A stretch of 64,000 nucleotides of DNA, taken from assembly GCF_036417845.1 (NCBI RefSeq), contig NC_089979.1, forward strand, positions 10,283,424 to 10,347,423, written 5' to 3'. Source of the DNA: Apteryx mantelli (taxonomy: Eukaryota; Chordata; Aves; Apterygiformes; Apterygidae). Position 1 is the first letter of the stretch. Each line of letters begins with the position of its first letter. Positions 1 through 11,379 of this stretch are shown piece by piece. Position numbers and translations under genes: made by a program. The notes beneath the pieces were generated by a model that ran no database searches, was not told the origin of the DNA, and saw nothing but the letters and a program-made list of their open reading frames with translations.

Positions 1-2018
1 GGGACATTTTGAGGAGCTTGGGCTTTAAAATTAGAAGATCTTTTAGTCCAAATCAGCACCTAAAATACCATATACTTTAATACTGTTTAATACAACACTG
101 GTGGAATCTAACATTTGTAGAATGAAAATTGTGATGGGAGCAGATGTTAAGTTAGTGCCAATTTTTCTTAAAATATGCCAGTTAAGAGATGAAGGAAAAG
201 GAAAATATGAGAAGACGTAGGTGTGGAGTTGAAGTTGAAAAATTTTAAAGTAGTAGAATAGCTTTTCAAAGCAGGGTCAGAGAAAAGAACATTGCTTATT
301 TTTCCTCCTATCTGCCATACTGTGCAGAGTAAGTTTCTGTGGATGAAAGAGGGGCCTTTTCTCCCCCTTTTCTTAAATCAGAACTGTACAAAAATTGCTT
401 TGGATTTTAAGATTTGAGTATAGAGAAGTTCTTTAAAGAGGGAGTTTTTTCTATCTGCCTTTGCTGTGATCTTTGCTTAAGAATTTTGTGAGAAGTTCAC
501 CACTTTACCTTTCAGAAGCTCCTCTCTGTGTTGTCATTTTTCCTGCTATTTTGCATTTCAGCATTTTTCTCACCTGCACATTGAGGGTTCTAGCAGAACA
601 ATCCTTAAGTTATGTGCTACCAAATTAAGCTACTATTCAAAGATGTTTTAAGTGTCATTTAGATTATTTTGTATTTCTATAACAACCATGAAATATTTTT
701 CCTTGCTTTATCCATAGGACCTATATGTGAAGGATTTAGTGTTTGTTCTTGTTTTAAAGCTTGTTACTTTTTCATTTTTAATATAAACAGATTTTTTTAA
801 CAAGACTCAGCATTAGCCTCTCTGCAGCAATTGAAATTTATGAGAGCTAAGGAAACGTTAACTATTTCTGAAAATTTCACCTTCAGATCTAATTATGACA
901 TAGGATTGGCTGCAATATTATCACAGTTCTTATATTTTTATTGCTCCTTCTCTGACACTACCCCCCCCCCAAAAAAAAAAAAAAAACACAAAAAAACCCA
1001 CAAAAAACAGATCTGGGTGAGTACCCGTGTGTGACAAAGTAGATCTCATAGTAGAGAGACACCCTGTACTAGTTGGTTTCCAAACTGAAACAGATAATAC
1101 TGATGGGGAAAAGCTAATTCCTACCAAAATGTTAAATTTTTGCCACCATTATTTCATTTAGACTCAGATGCCCTAGGGAGATGCATCTGGCCTTTGAATA
1201 GGAAATATTGTGCTTTGCTTCTTGGTAAATTTTGTCTCTGGGAAATAGATTCAATTTTTTGAAGCTGGTTCTAAGTTTGTTTAGACATGCTGTTAAGAAG
1301 AGGGAAGGGGGTGTGATAAAGGCACTAAAACAAGATAAGTACTGTAATTGTACCTTGGGAATGGTGATGATTAATGAAGGAGATCTTTTCTACTGAAAGA
1401 GTTCAGAAGCACTTGGTTTGGGATTTTGCTACTTCTTGACAGAACTGAGTATATCTAGGACCTTGTCTTTATCAGGAAGTTAATTCAAGTTATCGTAACG
1501 TATAGACTTAAAGTGTAGCCTTTTCTGATGTAGCGACTCTGTAGAATAAAATACCAATCCTTAGAAATTTGGTATTTTGTGAGTAAAATCAGACTTAAGT
1601 GGTTTTAGAAAGATGTGCCTTATAAAGCAAAATTTAAACATTGCATAAATTTATTTGGATATTGGTTTGCAGTAACTCCTTCTGTTTCAGAGAAACTGAA
1701 ACACTGTATTGAGGAAAAAAAAATTATATACAGTAGTAACTCAGCAACATAATTCAGTTTTTTTCCTTGCCAGCAGATGTCAGCTTCAAGTGATTTGTTT
1801 CTAAAGTGTGTTCTATGACAGGTCAGTTTAGATTATTGTTATGGTCCCTGTAGCTTTCTCAGTTTACGAAGTTATTAATAAAGGATGGTCTTTAAAATAT
1901 TTAGACATGTTCTGTAGAGGATACTTGGAAGGCTATGACTTTGTTTTAAATTACACCCTCTATTGATATGTTTCAGTTATCTTAATGTTGATTTTTAAAA
2001 TTTGTTTTTTCACCTCAG
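1..2018 (+). other. ASAP2: ASAP2 intron, 3' part
   Basis: Intronic DNA upstream of the first visible ASAP2 exon; the left end is cut by the window. It is AT-rich and has no open frame resembling the family. It ends in the acceptor tttgttttttcacctcag at 2018. The next codon needs one base from an upstream exon, so this is a phase 1 intron. A homopolymer block of ten C followed by sixteen A lies at 961-986. Nothing else was seen. Confidence 0.85.
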
Positions 2019-2085
2019 GTAATGATTTGGGCCCACCTTCAACTAAGGCTGCAAACAAGTTTGAGGGGATGTCTCAGCAGTCAAG
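2019..2085 (+). CDS. ASAP2: ASAP2 coding exon (proline/serine-rich linker)
   Basis: Internal coding exon of ASAP2, an Arf GTPase-activating protein that acts at membranes, focal adhesions and endocytic sites. With one base carried from the preceding exon it reads G-NDLGPPSTKAANKFEGMSQQS. The NKFEG-SQQS core matches the mammalian ASAP2 linker between the ankyrin repeats and the C-terminal SH3 domain as I remember it. The borders are cacctcag at 2018 and gtaaaa at 2086. It ends with AG, completed by C from the next exon to give serine (phase 2). The region is predicted disordered and has no catalytic residues. The flanking residues differ from mammals, as expected in a fast-evolving linker. Confidence 0.93.
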
Positions 2086-5000
2086 GTAAAATCAAATCTG
2101 TATCTATAAGGTTGAAGATGAAAATTTATCTAAATACATCTAATTTGTAAATGAGAAAAATTAACCTTTTATACGAGGTAGAACCCCGGCCATGGTACTT
2201 CGTTAGTGTTTTGCATGTCTTACGACCACACACATACTTTAGCTTCACTGAGCTTCCTATGCTTTGTTCATAACTATCCAGACACAGTTTATCCGTTGAA
2301 TGGGATGGACAAAACCACTTGTACCAGTATCTATCTATTGCTCATACAAAAGTGCCATCTGGGCTAGAGTATGTTGCCTTAAACTGCAGTCTAGAAGGAC
2401 AAAATTTATCTTCATGTTTCCTGACATTTCATTTTATCTGCTTCATGCTGTTGAGATATCATGCCTGTTGCTGTAGAAAAACAAAACACTTCATGGTGTC
2501 ACTCTTGGTATAGGTTGGCATAGAAGTAACTCGCTGAGAGAGAGGACCTGTCTCAGTCTTTCAGCTGAAATGTTTGAGTCTGCTAGGCGTATGTGCTGAT
2601 GCACAGTTTGTAGTAACACAAACTGCTCATAGGCCACCAGGTCAGTGCGTTACATGCGTCGTCTTCAATAGCTGGAGAAGAAGGGATTGCCACCTACTCC
2701 TGTCACTCGGTGTTTGCTCTTCCTTTATCTGTGTTGTGATTCCAAAGTCCTTACGTACAATGTATGGCAGTTCTACTCAACGTGCGCCTCGGGCAGCATG
2801 AGGGAGTCCTTGCCTGACCACAAGTGTATGTGATCAGGCCATGACCAGAGACAGACGTAATGTCAAACAAATCACAGTAGACTTGTAGATAGAGTTGCTG
2901 GACATTCCCTGGTGTCTCTGATCTGCTTTATCAGGACAGGCAGTGGATTTGTTCTTGGTAGCAGAGCTGACTTGCTTTATATGATGAATCCTTCTAGGTG
3001 GTATATGGTATTCAGAGGAAAAAAGTGCTGGTCTGCAGCATAAGGAGCTGACGCCATACTTGATATTCATAACGTGAGGGTAAAGGTGTGAGACTTGTAC
3101 TTGATGTCAGTAGACTGGAAGGGCGTAGGTAATTATTTATCGAAGCAAGACTGAGTTTGGCTGTTCTTTCAGTTTTGCGTTAAGATATATTTTGTCTTTA
3201 AAGCAAATCTAGAAAATTAAGCTGAAAGTGTTTATTCATACTCATTTCAAAGTAAAACATTCAGGGATAAATAATACCAGAACCAGAGTTGCTGATGAAG
3301 CAGAAAACTTTCTGCTCTGTTGAACATATTCTAGCAAGTCCCTGACTCATTTGTCTCTTTTTTCCTTATTGTTTTGAGTTAATTATTTTGAGGTGAAACT
3401 GATTTTTTTTTTATGCCTTAAATCAGTTTGTTTTCTTCTTTGTAACTTTTTCTAGAGAGGTGTTTGAAATCAAACTAAATATCTCATAAAAAAGCAGAGC
3501 TCATAATCCCTTTATCACCTGTGCTAAAAAAGCCTCGAAACATTAAGGACTTGCAGTTCCACTAGCATAAATTTAAGGAGGCTGGAATCCAGCAATGCAA
3601 ATCTTGTCTGAATTATAGCTTCACAAAAGCAGAACAACCAGTGAGATCATTTTCCCCTTTCATGACAGAGTTTAGCTGGTGCCAAACCAGATGGTAGTTT
3701 AGGATTAAATTGAGTTAAGGAAGCAAATTATCTTATAAGATTGGTAGCCTGAGCAAACAGGCGTAACTTGTATTTGGATCGAGGTGAAATACTTCCAATT
3801 TTTAGCAGAATTTGCTATGCAATGAGCAGCTTATTTCCTCAAAGAGCAGAATTCTTCTTAATTTGTTGCTAGTTTTAAAATGAAATGAAAAAGGTAGAAC
3901 TCCTGTGGAGCCTTTTCCTCATTCAGTACAGAAAGCGTAATGAATCGCAGCCATTTATACATATTCATAACTGATATTTCAAAGTCTTTCTGATTTTCAT
4001 GACCTAAGACGGTTTAGACTGTGCCTCGAGACAAGCAACCCTTGGCATAGTATAACGTAGCTGTTGATAGCTAACTATGGAAATATCAGTGTCTGTTGTT
4101 AATGCATAAAATTGCACTTGTCGGGGATACATAAATTGACCAAAGAAAAATTCATTTTCACCAGAACGTTTCAAGGTGTTTGTCAAGATGTGTTTTTCCT
4201 ACAAACTTCGTCACTGAGTTTTAGTCTCTTCAGTAGAAGAATGATTCTAAAAATTACAAAAATGCATGCACAGAAGTGGGGGGGGGGGCTCCCACTTCCA
4301 TAGTCCATTTATAGAAAAGTAACTCGTGTATGTGTTCAGTCAAAGGATTTTGGCATTTTGTTCAAAGTTTTAATAAGTGTTGCCCTCAGAAACCATGTTT
4401 GAAAATTTGAGCCAGCCTGGTGTTAATTTGGGGAAAAAAAAAAATCTACAAAGGAAAGCATAGGTGGAACGCTTGGCAAGATGTGACTGTCTCTCAGATT
4501 TTTATGCTGTAATTAAATTACTCCCAACCATCTTGCATGTGCTGTTGCTTACCATTACAAGTCGCTAGTGCAGCTATAACACAGCTTGACAGAATGAAGT
4601 AGGTTGTTTGCCCACGATAATCAGTATTTTCCTTGGAGTAGCAGAGGCTTTGTCTTCTAATGGAGTTGCAGGATGTGTGTAATACGATACTATACTCATG
4701 CAGTGGGTGACAAGGCATAGGCTCAATCCTAGAAACTTCAAGCTGCTAACGTAAAGGACAGATTATATTCTGAGCGATTCGGTATGGTTACTTTAATGTT
4801 TAAAGACCAAAGTTTCCTTAAAAAGTTCAGGATCTCTCAGCTGAGTTCTCTTTCAGTTTCATCCATTTTCAGAGTATGTTTTTGCACGTACCATGGTCCA
4901 TAGGATAAATCTGCACTGTAGCATTAAAGCTTTGCATGGGCTTTGCATGTCTTTTTCTCTCTTTGAAGAAAGTGGTCCGTTCTTAATAGTGCTTTGAGTT

Positions 5001-5155
5001 TCAGGATTAATCCACAGGCAAGGTGAAAAGTTGGTTATACAAAATAAGCACTGTAAATGTGAATTTTTCTAAATTATGGCCATGGGGAAGTAAAAATGGG
5101 AAAGAGTAGGTGTAACAATTGTAAGCACTAATAATTCATATCTGTTGATTTTTAG
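2086..5155 (+). other. ASAP2: ASAP2 intron
   Basis: A 3.07 kb intron with donor gtaaaa and acceptor tgatttttag. It is AT-rich, with a run of eleven G at 4278-4288. Short open frames occur on both strands but lack splice context or recognisable similarity. No repeat family was recognised. Confidence 0.88.
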
Positions 5156-5214
5156 CACTGGAACTGCAAAGACTGCACTTGGTCCAAGAGTTCTTCCCAA
5201 ACTACCTCAGAAAG
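5156..5214 (+). CDS. ASAP2: ASAP2 coding exon (linker, KTALGPRVLPKLPQK)
   Basis: A 59-base coding exon of ASAP2. Joined to AG from the previous exon it reads STGTAKTALGPRVLPKLPQK and leaves one G for the next codon. AKTALGPRVLPKLPQK is a highly conserved stretch of ASAP2 that separates it from ASAP1. The lysine- and proline-rich segment precedes the PPKP repeat block and is part of the SH3-binding linker. The borders are tttttag at 5155 and gtaaaa at 5215. Frame and phase agree with the exons on both sides. Confidence 0.95.
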
Positions 5215-7448
5215 GTAAAAATAATTAATTAAATAAATATATTGGGGGGGGGATAATTTTCTTTTAAAAGTGCATAAGGGTAGATACTTGTTTTAAGTAT
5301 ATAGATCCTTTCAGCAAAAGTTTTATTTCTAGAACATCACAAACCATGAAATTGTAGCAAAACTGAAAAGGATTTTGGAAGATCAGGAAGTTTTTATTAA
5401 ACTAAAAAGGAGTTAGCCCTCGGAGGAAAATAGAATCATAAAATAATCGAAGCTGGCTGAGACCTCAGGAGGTCGTTTGGTCCAATCCCCCACTCAGAGC
5501 AGGGCAGACTGACATTAGGTCAGGTTGTTAAGGCCATGTACAGTCAAGTTTTGAATATCTCCATGGGTAGCCTCTCTGAGCTATGTTTTATATCCAGTTT
5601 CCTAATATTCTTGATGCAGCTTGTGTCCGTTGCCGGTAAGAACCTGTCTTGGGGGAACAGGGTTGTTCTTAATAACTTGAAAAAGAATTCAAGTATGTTA
5701 CATACTTGCTTGTGTATCAGTGACAAACTTGCTAAGATCGTGATCCAAGCTGATGTTTCATGGGCCTCTTTCTCGAAATTTATTTGTTCAAGTCTCTCTT
5801 TAAAGAAGATAAATAAAACCTGGCTTATGAGTTAAGGAGGTTTTTGGTTTTCCTTGCAGCAGTTCACTGCAAACTTCAAAGCAGACCTACCTCATAGCTA
5901 TCTGATACAGCATCCCATCAAAAATGCATTATATATGTCAACGTCTGAGTGGATGATTATTTTAGAGTCTTAAAATCAGGAAGTAATGCTGACTGGCTTA
6001 ACTTCCAAAGATGACTGAAATACAGACCATAAATTATTTTAACATAAAATGCAAATGTGAAGTTTCAACTTTATTTATCAGTAATAGCTATGATATGACA
6101 TCATCTTTTGAAAGAGACAGCACTGACATGATGAGGTATCTCTGCAAAGGAAGTTAGCATTTCCTTGATTTAAAATGAGAGCTGGTTTTAGGTGAAAATT
6201 AATGTGGGGTCAACAATCAAAGCACTGATAAGGGCCAGTATCAGTTTTTCATATCATTTTTTTAAGACTTAAATTGATGTGGATGATCAGTGCTTGTATA
6301 TTTGCTATTAGATACATCTAGGAGACAGTTATATACAGACTTTTTTTAAAACAAAGTGTTTGATAGTAGCTATGCAATTCCATTCGTGGAAATCATATAA
6401 AATTTTCCTCTTTGGTATGAATAACCGTAAAAAATAGCATGAAGATATTCTTGTAGTAGGTGATATCCAAAGTGTTGGTTTTGTTGTAAAATGTCAGACC
6501 ACCCTTTTGGATAGTATAATATGACATTAAAGCAAAGCTGAATACAGTATGAAATGATTCCTTTTAGTCAAAGTGCATTGCTTTCCTTGTGGTGCATAAC
6601 TTTTTTTTTTTCCTCTTTTCCCCTTCATTTCCTTTATTATAGGGTGCTTGTTTTTTTAAGTTGGACTTCACTGTATAGTCACATAGCATTATACAATTAG
6701 AATTTTACTTAAGGAATTTAGCAGTAGAATCGGTGAAAAGAAAGTCATGACACTGAGACAAAGTTAATTGAAAGGACTGGCTTATTTTCCATTTCCTTCC
6801 ATAAAACCTTCAAAATAGACTGTTTTAAAGCATCTCATCTTTATTAAATTATAAATATTTACAATGATTCATTTTTTATTAGTTTTGGCTTGAATCTCTG
6901 TAATAGTGCATTACGTACACTGTAGATGCATACATTCTCACACAGTCACTTGCTGTCTCCCTCAAGAGGCTGGAGATACTAATTCTAAAACTTGGTCTTT
7001 TTTATATAGAGTTCAATTGTAAATATGTTTTACTGGCATTAAAGAGAATCTTCATTGCAGTCACATCAGTGGCTTGATAGGTTGTCTTGCATGGTAAAGT
7101 ATTTCTTGTGTTATATTTAATATTTTTCTTCAAGGCCCAAAAAGCAGTCACCTTATTTCACCTTAACTAGTTACTCTGTGTAAATTGTGACCTGGTAACT
7201 GTTGGATTAAGCACCGGTGGCCTCCTGCAGGAGCGGTGTTATGAGACCTAGCACTGCCCTCAGTGAAGAAGGGCTAATAAGGTTGTATTATCATGTATTT
7301 GCCACAGATTAAGAGGACATATGGACAGTTACCAGGACTCAGGCACATATCAAACTACAATGATTTAATGACCATATGTTCACTAAGTCCTTTAATGGAA
7401 TGTTAAAATGAGATTATGAAAAAATGTTATTATGCTTTTCTGTTTTAG
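5215..7448 (+). other. ASAP2: ASAP2 intron containing a CR1 fragment
   Basis: A 2.2 kb intron with donor gtaaaa and acceptor cttttctgttttag. Apart from the CR1-like fragment listed separately, it is AT-rich sequence with a nine-G run at 5244-5252 and no coding signal. Confidence 0.88.
5431..5660 (-). repeat. CR1 LINE 3'-end fragment
   Basis: The + strand starts with tagaatcataaaataatcga, runs through ctcaggaggtcgtttggtcc and aatcccccactcagagcagg, and continues with ttttgaatatctccatggg and a degenerate cttgtgtccgttgcc. This order is the reverse complement of the CR1 3' end and 3' UTR, so the element lies on the minus strand inside an ASAP2 intron. Only the 3' part is present, as is usual for 5'-truncated CR1 copies, and no reverse transcriptase frame remains. 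It is diverged, hence old. Similarity may extend weakly to about 5800. The subfamily cannot be assigned by eye. Confidence 0.8.
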
Positions 7449-7951
7449 TGGCACTAAGAAAAATAGAAACCAGTCATCATCTTTCAATAGATAAATCCAA
7501 TCAGCACGCGGAAATCTTTCAGAAGCCTTCACTGTCCATCGATCTACCACAGAAACCACAACCTGGAGACTTGCCCCCAAAGCCTCTGCCTCTGGAACTA
7601 ACTCAGAAACCTCAAGTGGGAGATTTACCCCCAAAGCCTGGAGAGCTACCCCCAAAGCCTCAGCTAGGAGACTTGCCACCAAAACCACAACTTGGAGATT
7701 TACCTCCAAAGCCACAAATGAAGGACCTTCCTCCAAAACCTCAGCTAGGAGAGGTGTTGGCTAAAACTCAAGGTGGAGAAGCATCACCAAAGCCTCAGCC
7801 TACAGAGGCAAATCAAAAATCTCACTCGTTAGATCTTTCTCCAAACGTACAATCTAGAGACACCATCCAAAAACAAGCATCTGAAGAGTCTAATGACATA
7901 ACACATACCCTGCCAGAAACCCCTGTGCCACTTCCCAGGAAAATAAATATG
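7449..7951 (+). CDS. ASAP2: ASAP2 coding exon with D/E-L-P-P-K-P repeats
   Basis: A 503-base exon that completes a valine codon and adds 167 more codons. It opens with VALRKIETSHHLSIDK, close to the VALRKTDHLSLDK of mammalian ASAP2. A proline-rich block follows with six exact D/E-L-P-P-K-P units plus degenerate copies (DLPQKP, ELTQKP, EASPKP), roughly at 7547-7800. The tail SHSLDLSPNVQSRDTIQKQA and TLPETPVPLPRKIN is also conserved. In the ASAP family such repeats bind SH3 domains of adaptors and tyrosine kinases. The exon ends in ATG before gtaggt, giving methionine where I recall threonine in mammals; the next exon starts at a codon boundary (phase 0). A long open frame on the opposite strand here is only a shadow of the repeat. 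Confidence 0.97.
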
Positions 7952-10900
7952 GTAGGTACTACTCCAGCTAGTTGAAAGTATCCATGAAAGGCTTTGAAGC
8001 TGTTGTAGGACTACTCGTGCAGAAAAGAAAGCCCTTGAGTTATACACGTGAAACAGGTAACTTTATTGGCTATGAGGGGGAATGAGGTGGTTTGTGCTCA
8101 CAAGCAGCTTCCGCAAATACCTGGGTTTCACAAGGCCTCTTGCATGCCAAAACAAATACTAGTAAGATAAAACAATAGTCTTGGGAGCATGATAACGTAT
8201 TCAGATTTACATAGTAGTTATACTTCTGAATTAAGTGGTGGTTTTCTGTGCTTTCTTTGTTCACTGCTTTGTATGCCTTAGATTTTTATATATAATATAT
8301 ATTTATTTATTTATACTTATATATATTTGTTTTTGAAAGTGTTAGGAATTAGCACCTATTGTCAGTAGATACAAAACTGAAAATACAGGTCAACTGACAA
8401 ACATTCCTATCACGAATATTTAACATTGGTGCACTGAAGTGAGAAACAAAGATTCAAATATATTGCTCTATTGGTAAAATTTACACTGCAGGATGTTGTG
8501 CAGTAGCAGAGCTGGAATTATAACTACATTCCAAGTCTGCTTATTCAATCCGGAGGTCATCTTGCTAGCCGATGCAACTTCCATCCAACTGAGGTTTTTC
8601 ATGCATATGTATATTGAAGTCATTTTGTGAAACTCTAGAGCTCTCCTATGGTTTTCATCATAAAAAATACATCAAAAGAGATGTTTTTGCTTGTCAAAGT
8701 GGCTATGCAAAGCACTTAAGTTAAAGGAAATACAACTTCCCTTCTCGTACTGAAAGCAGAGGGGGAGTTTCTCCCTTGTGCTTCTTTGAGGAAGAACAGT
8801 GTTTCTCTGCAGCCCTCTCTCTGCTTGGCTTTTGTGAGTGACTTGTCGGTAGGCTCCTAACTGAACCGAGAACAAGATGGTTGTTGCTTGGGCTTCCTGG
8901 TTGTTTGGGTAATTAAATAGAATATCATCAGGCTCTGATCAAAACCTGTGTGCAACTAGGATTTGTTTATATGCTTTTAAAAATAAGGAGGCAATTGGTG
9001 TGGGGTGCTCTCAACTATTTCTTCCTTTTAATAGAGGGAAAGAAAGCAAATAATTGATTCATCTTCTGAACTCTTCTGCCTTTTTATATAGAAAATGATG
9101 AGGAAAAATTCAGTGGTCTGAAAATTCAGCCATTATCAAGTGTACAGTAAATTAAATAGTTCCTCTGCTTTGGAGTGATCAAAATCATGCACCCTTGATA
9201 ATTAGTTTCCAGTATTCTACACATCTTTGCCTGCACGCATGCGTCTCTTCTTGTTCACTGGAGTCTTTTGCTTTCCTCAGTTAGTAATGTGTAATGAACT
9301 CCTTTTAAATGTATCTTGTCTCCATTTTCATCCCATTGCTATAGCCTGTCAGCACAAATTGATGAAATACTACATTGCAAAGCAACATTAAGACCTGTGA
9401 TGGCAGCCACTAACACGAGTGGATACTTCACTGTTCTTTTTGCTAATCTATTTGGCGGCTAAGTAGTCAAAAAGTTTTTACTGGAAGTTTTAGAAACGCA
9501 GTTGTTCAGAATTGTTAGGGTGAAACGCGAATACTGTTAATACGTAAGGAATTGAAAGGATGCTTGTAGAGAAATGAAACTTGGTCTGAGTGCTCTAAAA
9601 TCACACTGAGAACTTGAATGTTCTTTTTTTTTTTCCCTGTTTCCTATAAAATCTATAGCTTCAGAAAGGAGACAAAGTGTTCCTTATATAACAAAAAGAT
9701 CTTTAAGGTAAAGAAGAACACAGTAGTTGTTTCCCTTCATCACTGTAGGATTCATTGGAACTCCTCTTAGTTTGTAAAGGTTCTCTGCAGTGGAAAGCTG
9801 GGACTGGCCTCAAATATCTGTTAATATTGAATTCCAATTCCTTGTGATAGCTGAGATTTTTTGTTCAAATTATCTCAATTTGTTTAAAGAGAGAGAGTGG
9901 GTTCTTTGAAGTAACTTTTTACTGTGCCAAATCCTAGCTGTAAAAAATCCCTTTGATGTTGTATAAATTTCCCTTCAGGTATTTCTGTTCATTTGTCTCA
10001 ATAGTATGTTTTTTTTAGCCTTATGTTATTGTATGAACTGCAGTGTTCCTTAGATCCTTCTATAATTGTTGTTATCTCATAACCTGACTTGAGCCTGAGT
10101 GCTGTTTGCTATGTGTCTATACTGCGTTGAACTGCAGGCGTTTTTTTGCCGAAACATGGAGGTTATTCAAATGGGTAGGTAATAGCAAAGAGAAGACACC
10201 CTAGGAAATTTCCTCTGTGAAGTTGCTCTTGGCTCGAATTCCTCTCAACCTGCTGGCTTTTCCCTAGTAGCCCTTCTGCTGCTTAGCTCCTTGTGCTATT
10301 CTTTTTTTATACTCTTGTTACCTGGCTACTTCTGTTCAAAGGAGGAACTGTGCTTTTTTAAAGATATACAGATATGATATACAGGACTATAAAGTAGCAG
10401 GCATATTTTGCTGCAAGTATTGCTTACTTATTTAATTTGGAAATGATCTAAAGCATTTTCCCTGCCCTGAGAAACATATGTTCAGGGAGGAGTTCGTGGC
10501 TCAGACTTTTTCATGTGAATTAGCAGTATGCAGCAAAATGTGACCTAGAAAATGTTTGGACTCAGAACAGTAAAATTGTGAGAGTATTTATTCTAAATCA
10601 TAGTTGCAAGATAGTACTGCCATCTGAAATTAAGTCTTTTTTTTTCTTTTTTGTGAGAGATTGCTAACATCCTGCATCAAAAATCTTTCAAAAAATAATT
10701 TCCAGATTCAGTCCTATAAGTAGATCTGAAATCAAAGGATACTCTATTTTTTTGCACTAAATCCAAACCCAAAGCTGTAAGAAATACTGGGATTTAAATT
10801 CAGCATTTTCCTCAGCCCTTATTTCTCATAACATTCAGAGGAGATTGGATTTCAGTTTCTGTTCTTGGGTGTATTTTTAATATAAGTATGTATTGAAGGG

Positions 10901-11256
10901 GAAAGAGAGTATTTGTTGACTGGAACAAAATTAAAACATTAAACTTTCTTTACCGAAAGAAATGTAGGTTGCTTAAGCAATGCAGTAGATGTTAAAGTCT
11001 ATGTGGAGTTCTGTATTTTAAGAAAAAAGAAAGCGTAAAGAAAAGACTAGGCCTATGTAGGTCATGCTTTCTTAAATTGCTTGCTGAAGCAGGTTTTGGT
11101 TTGGGGGGGATTCTTTTGTCCCTGATTGCAGGGAAAAAAAATGGTAGCCTTCACCGAGTTGTAGAACAAAATATTAACTAAAAAGCAAAACTTACATGAT
11201 ATATATGTTTTCCCTGTTTCTCAGGTCTTTCATCTAAACCTTCATTATATTTTTAG
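7952..11256 (+). other. ASAP2: ASAP2 intron
   Basis: A 3.3 kb intron with donor gtaggt and acceptor ttcattatatttttag. It contains a TA-rich low-complexity tract at about 8285-8335 and a possible ancient MIR-like fragment near 8495-8545. Otherwise it is AT-rich and unremarkable, with no conserved coding signal. Confidence 0.88.
8495..8545 (-). repeat. possible MIR/CORE-SINE fragment
   Basis: The + strand contains cagtagcagagctggaatta followed by taactacattccaagtctgc. This resembles the reverse complement of the MIR body (GTGGCAGAGCC-GGATT-GAACC-AGTCTG). The match is short and diverged, so it could be chance. Confidence 0.3.
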
Positions 11257-11379
11257 GGAAAAAACAAGGTTAGGCGAGTGAAGACCATTTATGACTGTCA
11301 GGCAGATAATGATGATGAGCTCACATTTGTCGAAGGAGAAGTAATTATTGTAACTGGTGAAGAGGACCAAGAGTGGTGG
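11257..11379 (+). CDS. ASAP2: ASAP2 coding exon, first part of SH3 domain
   Basis: Exactly 41 codons in phase 0. It starts GKNKVRRVKTIYDCQADNDD and continues through ELTFVEGEVIIVTGEEDQEWW. This is the N-terminal two thirds of the C-terminal SH3 domain: the ALYDY-like motif is IYDC, the acidic RT loop follows (DNDDEL-F), and the WW pair carries the conserved binding tryptophan. The family uses this SH3 domain to bind proline-rich motifs in focal adhesion kinases such as PYK2 and FAK. The borders are atatttttag at 11256 and gtatgt at 11380. The sequence is nearly identical to mammalian ASAP2 as I remember it. Confidence 0.98.

Noticed and set aside
7392..7736. A 114-codon minus-strand open frame opposite the ASAP2 repeat exon.
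   Set aside because: It is the antisense of the D/E-L-P-P-K-P repeat, whose regular codons keep the other strand free of stops. The + strand frame is conserved and spliced correctly.
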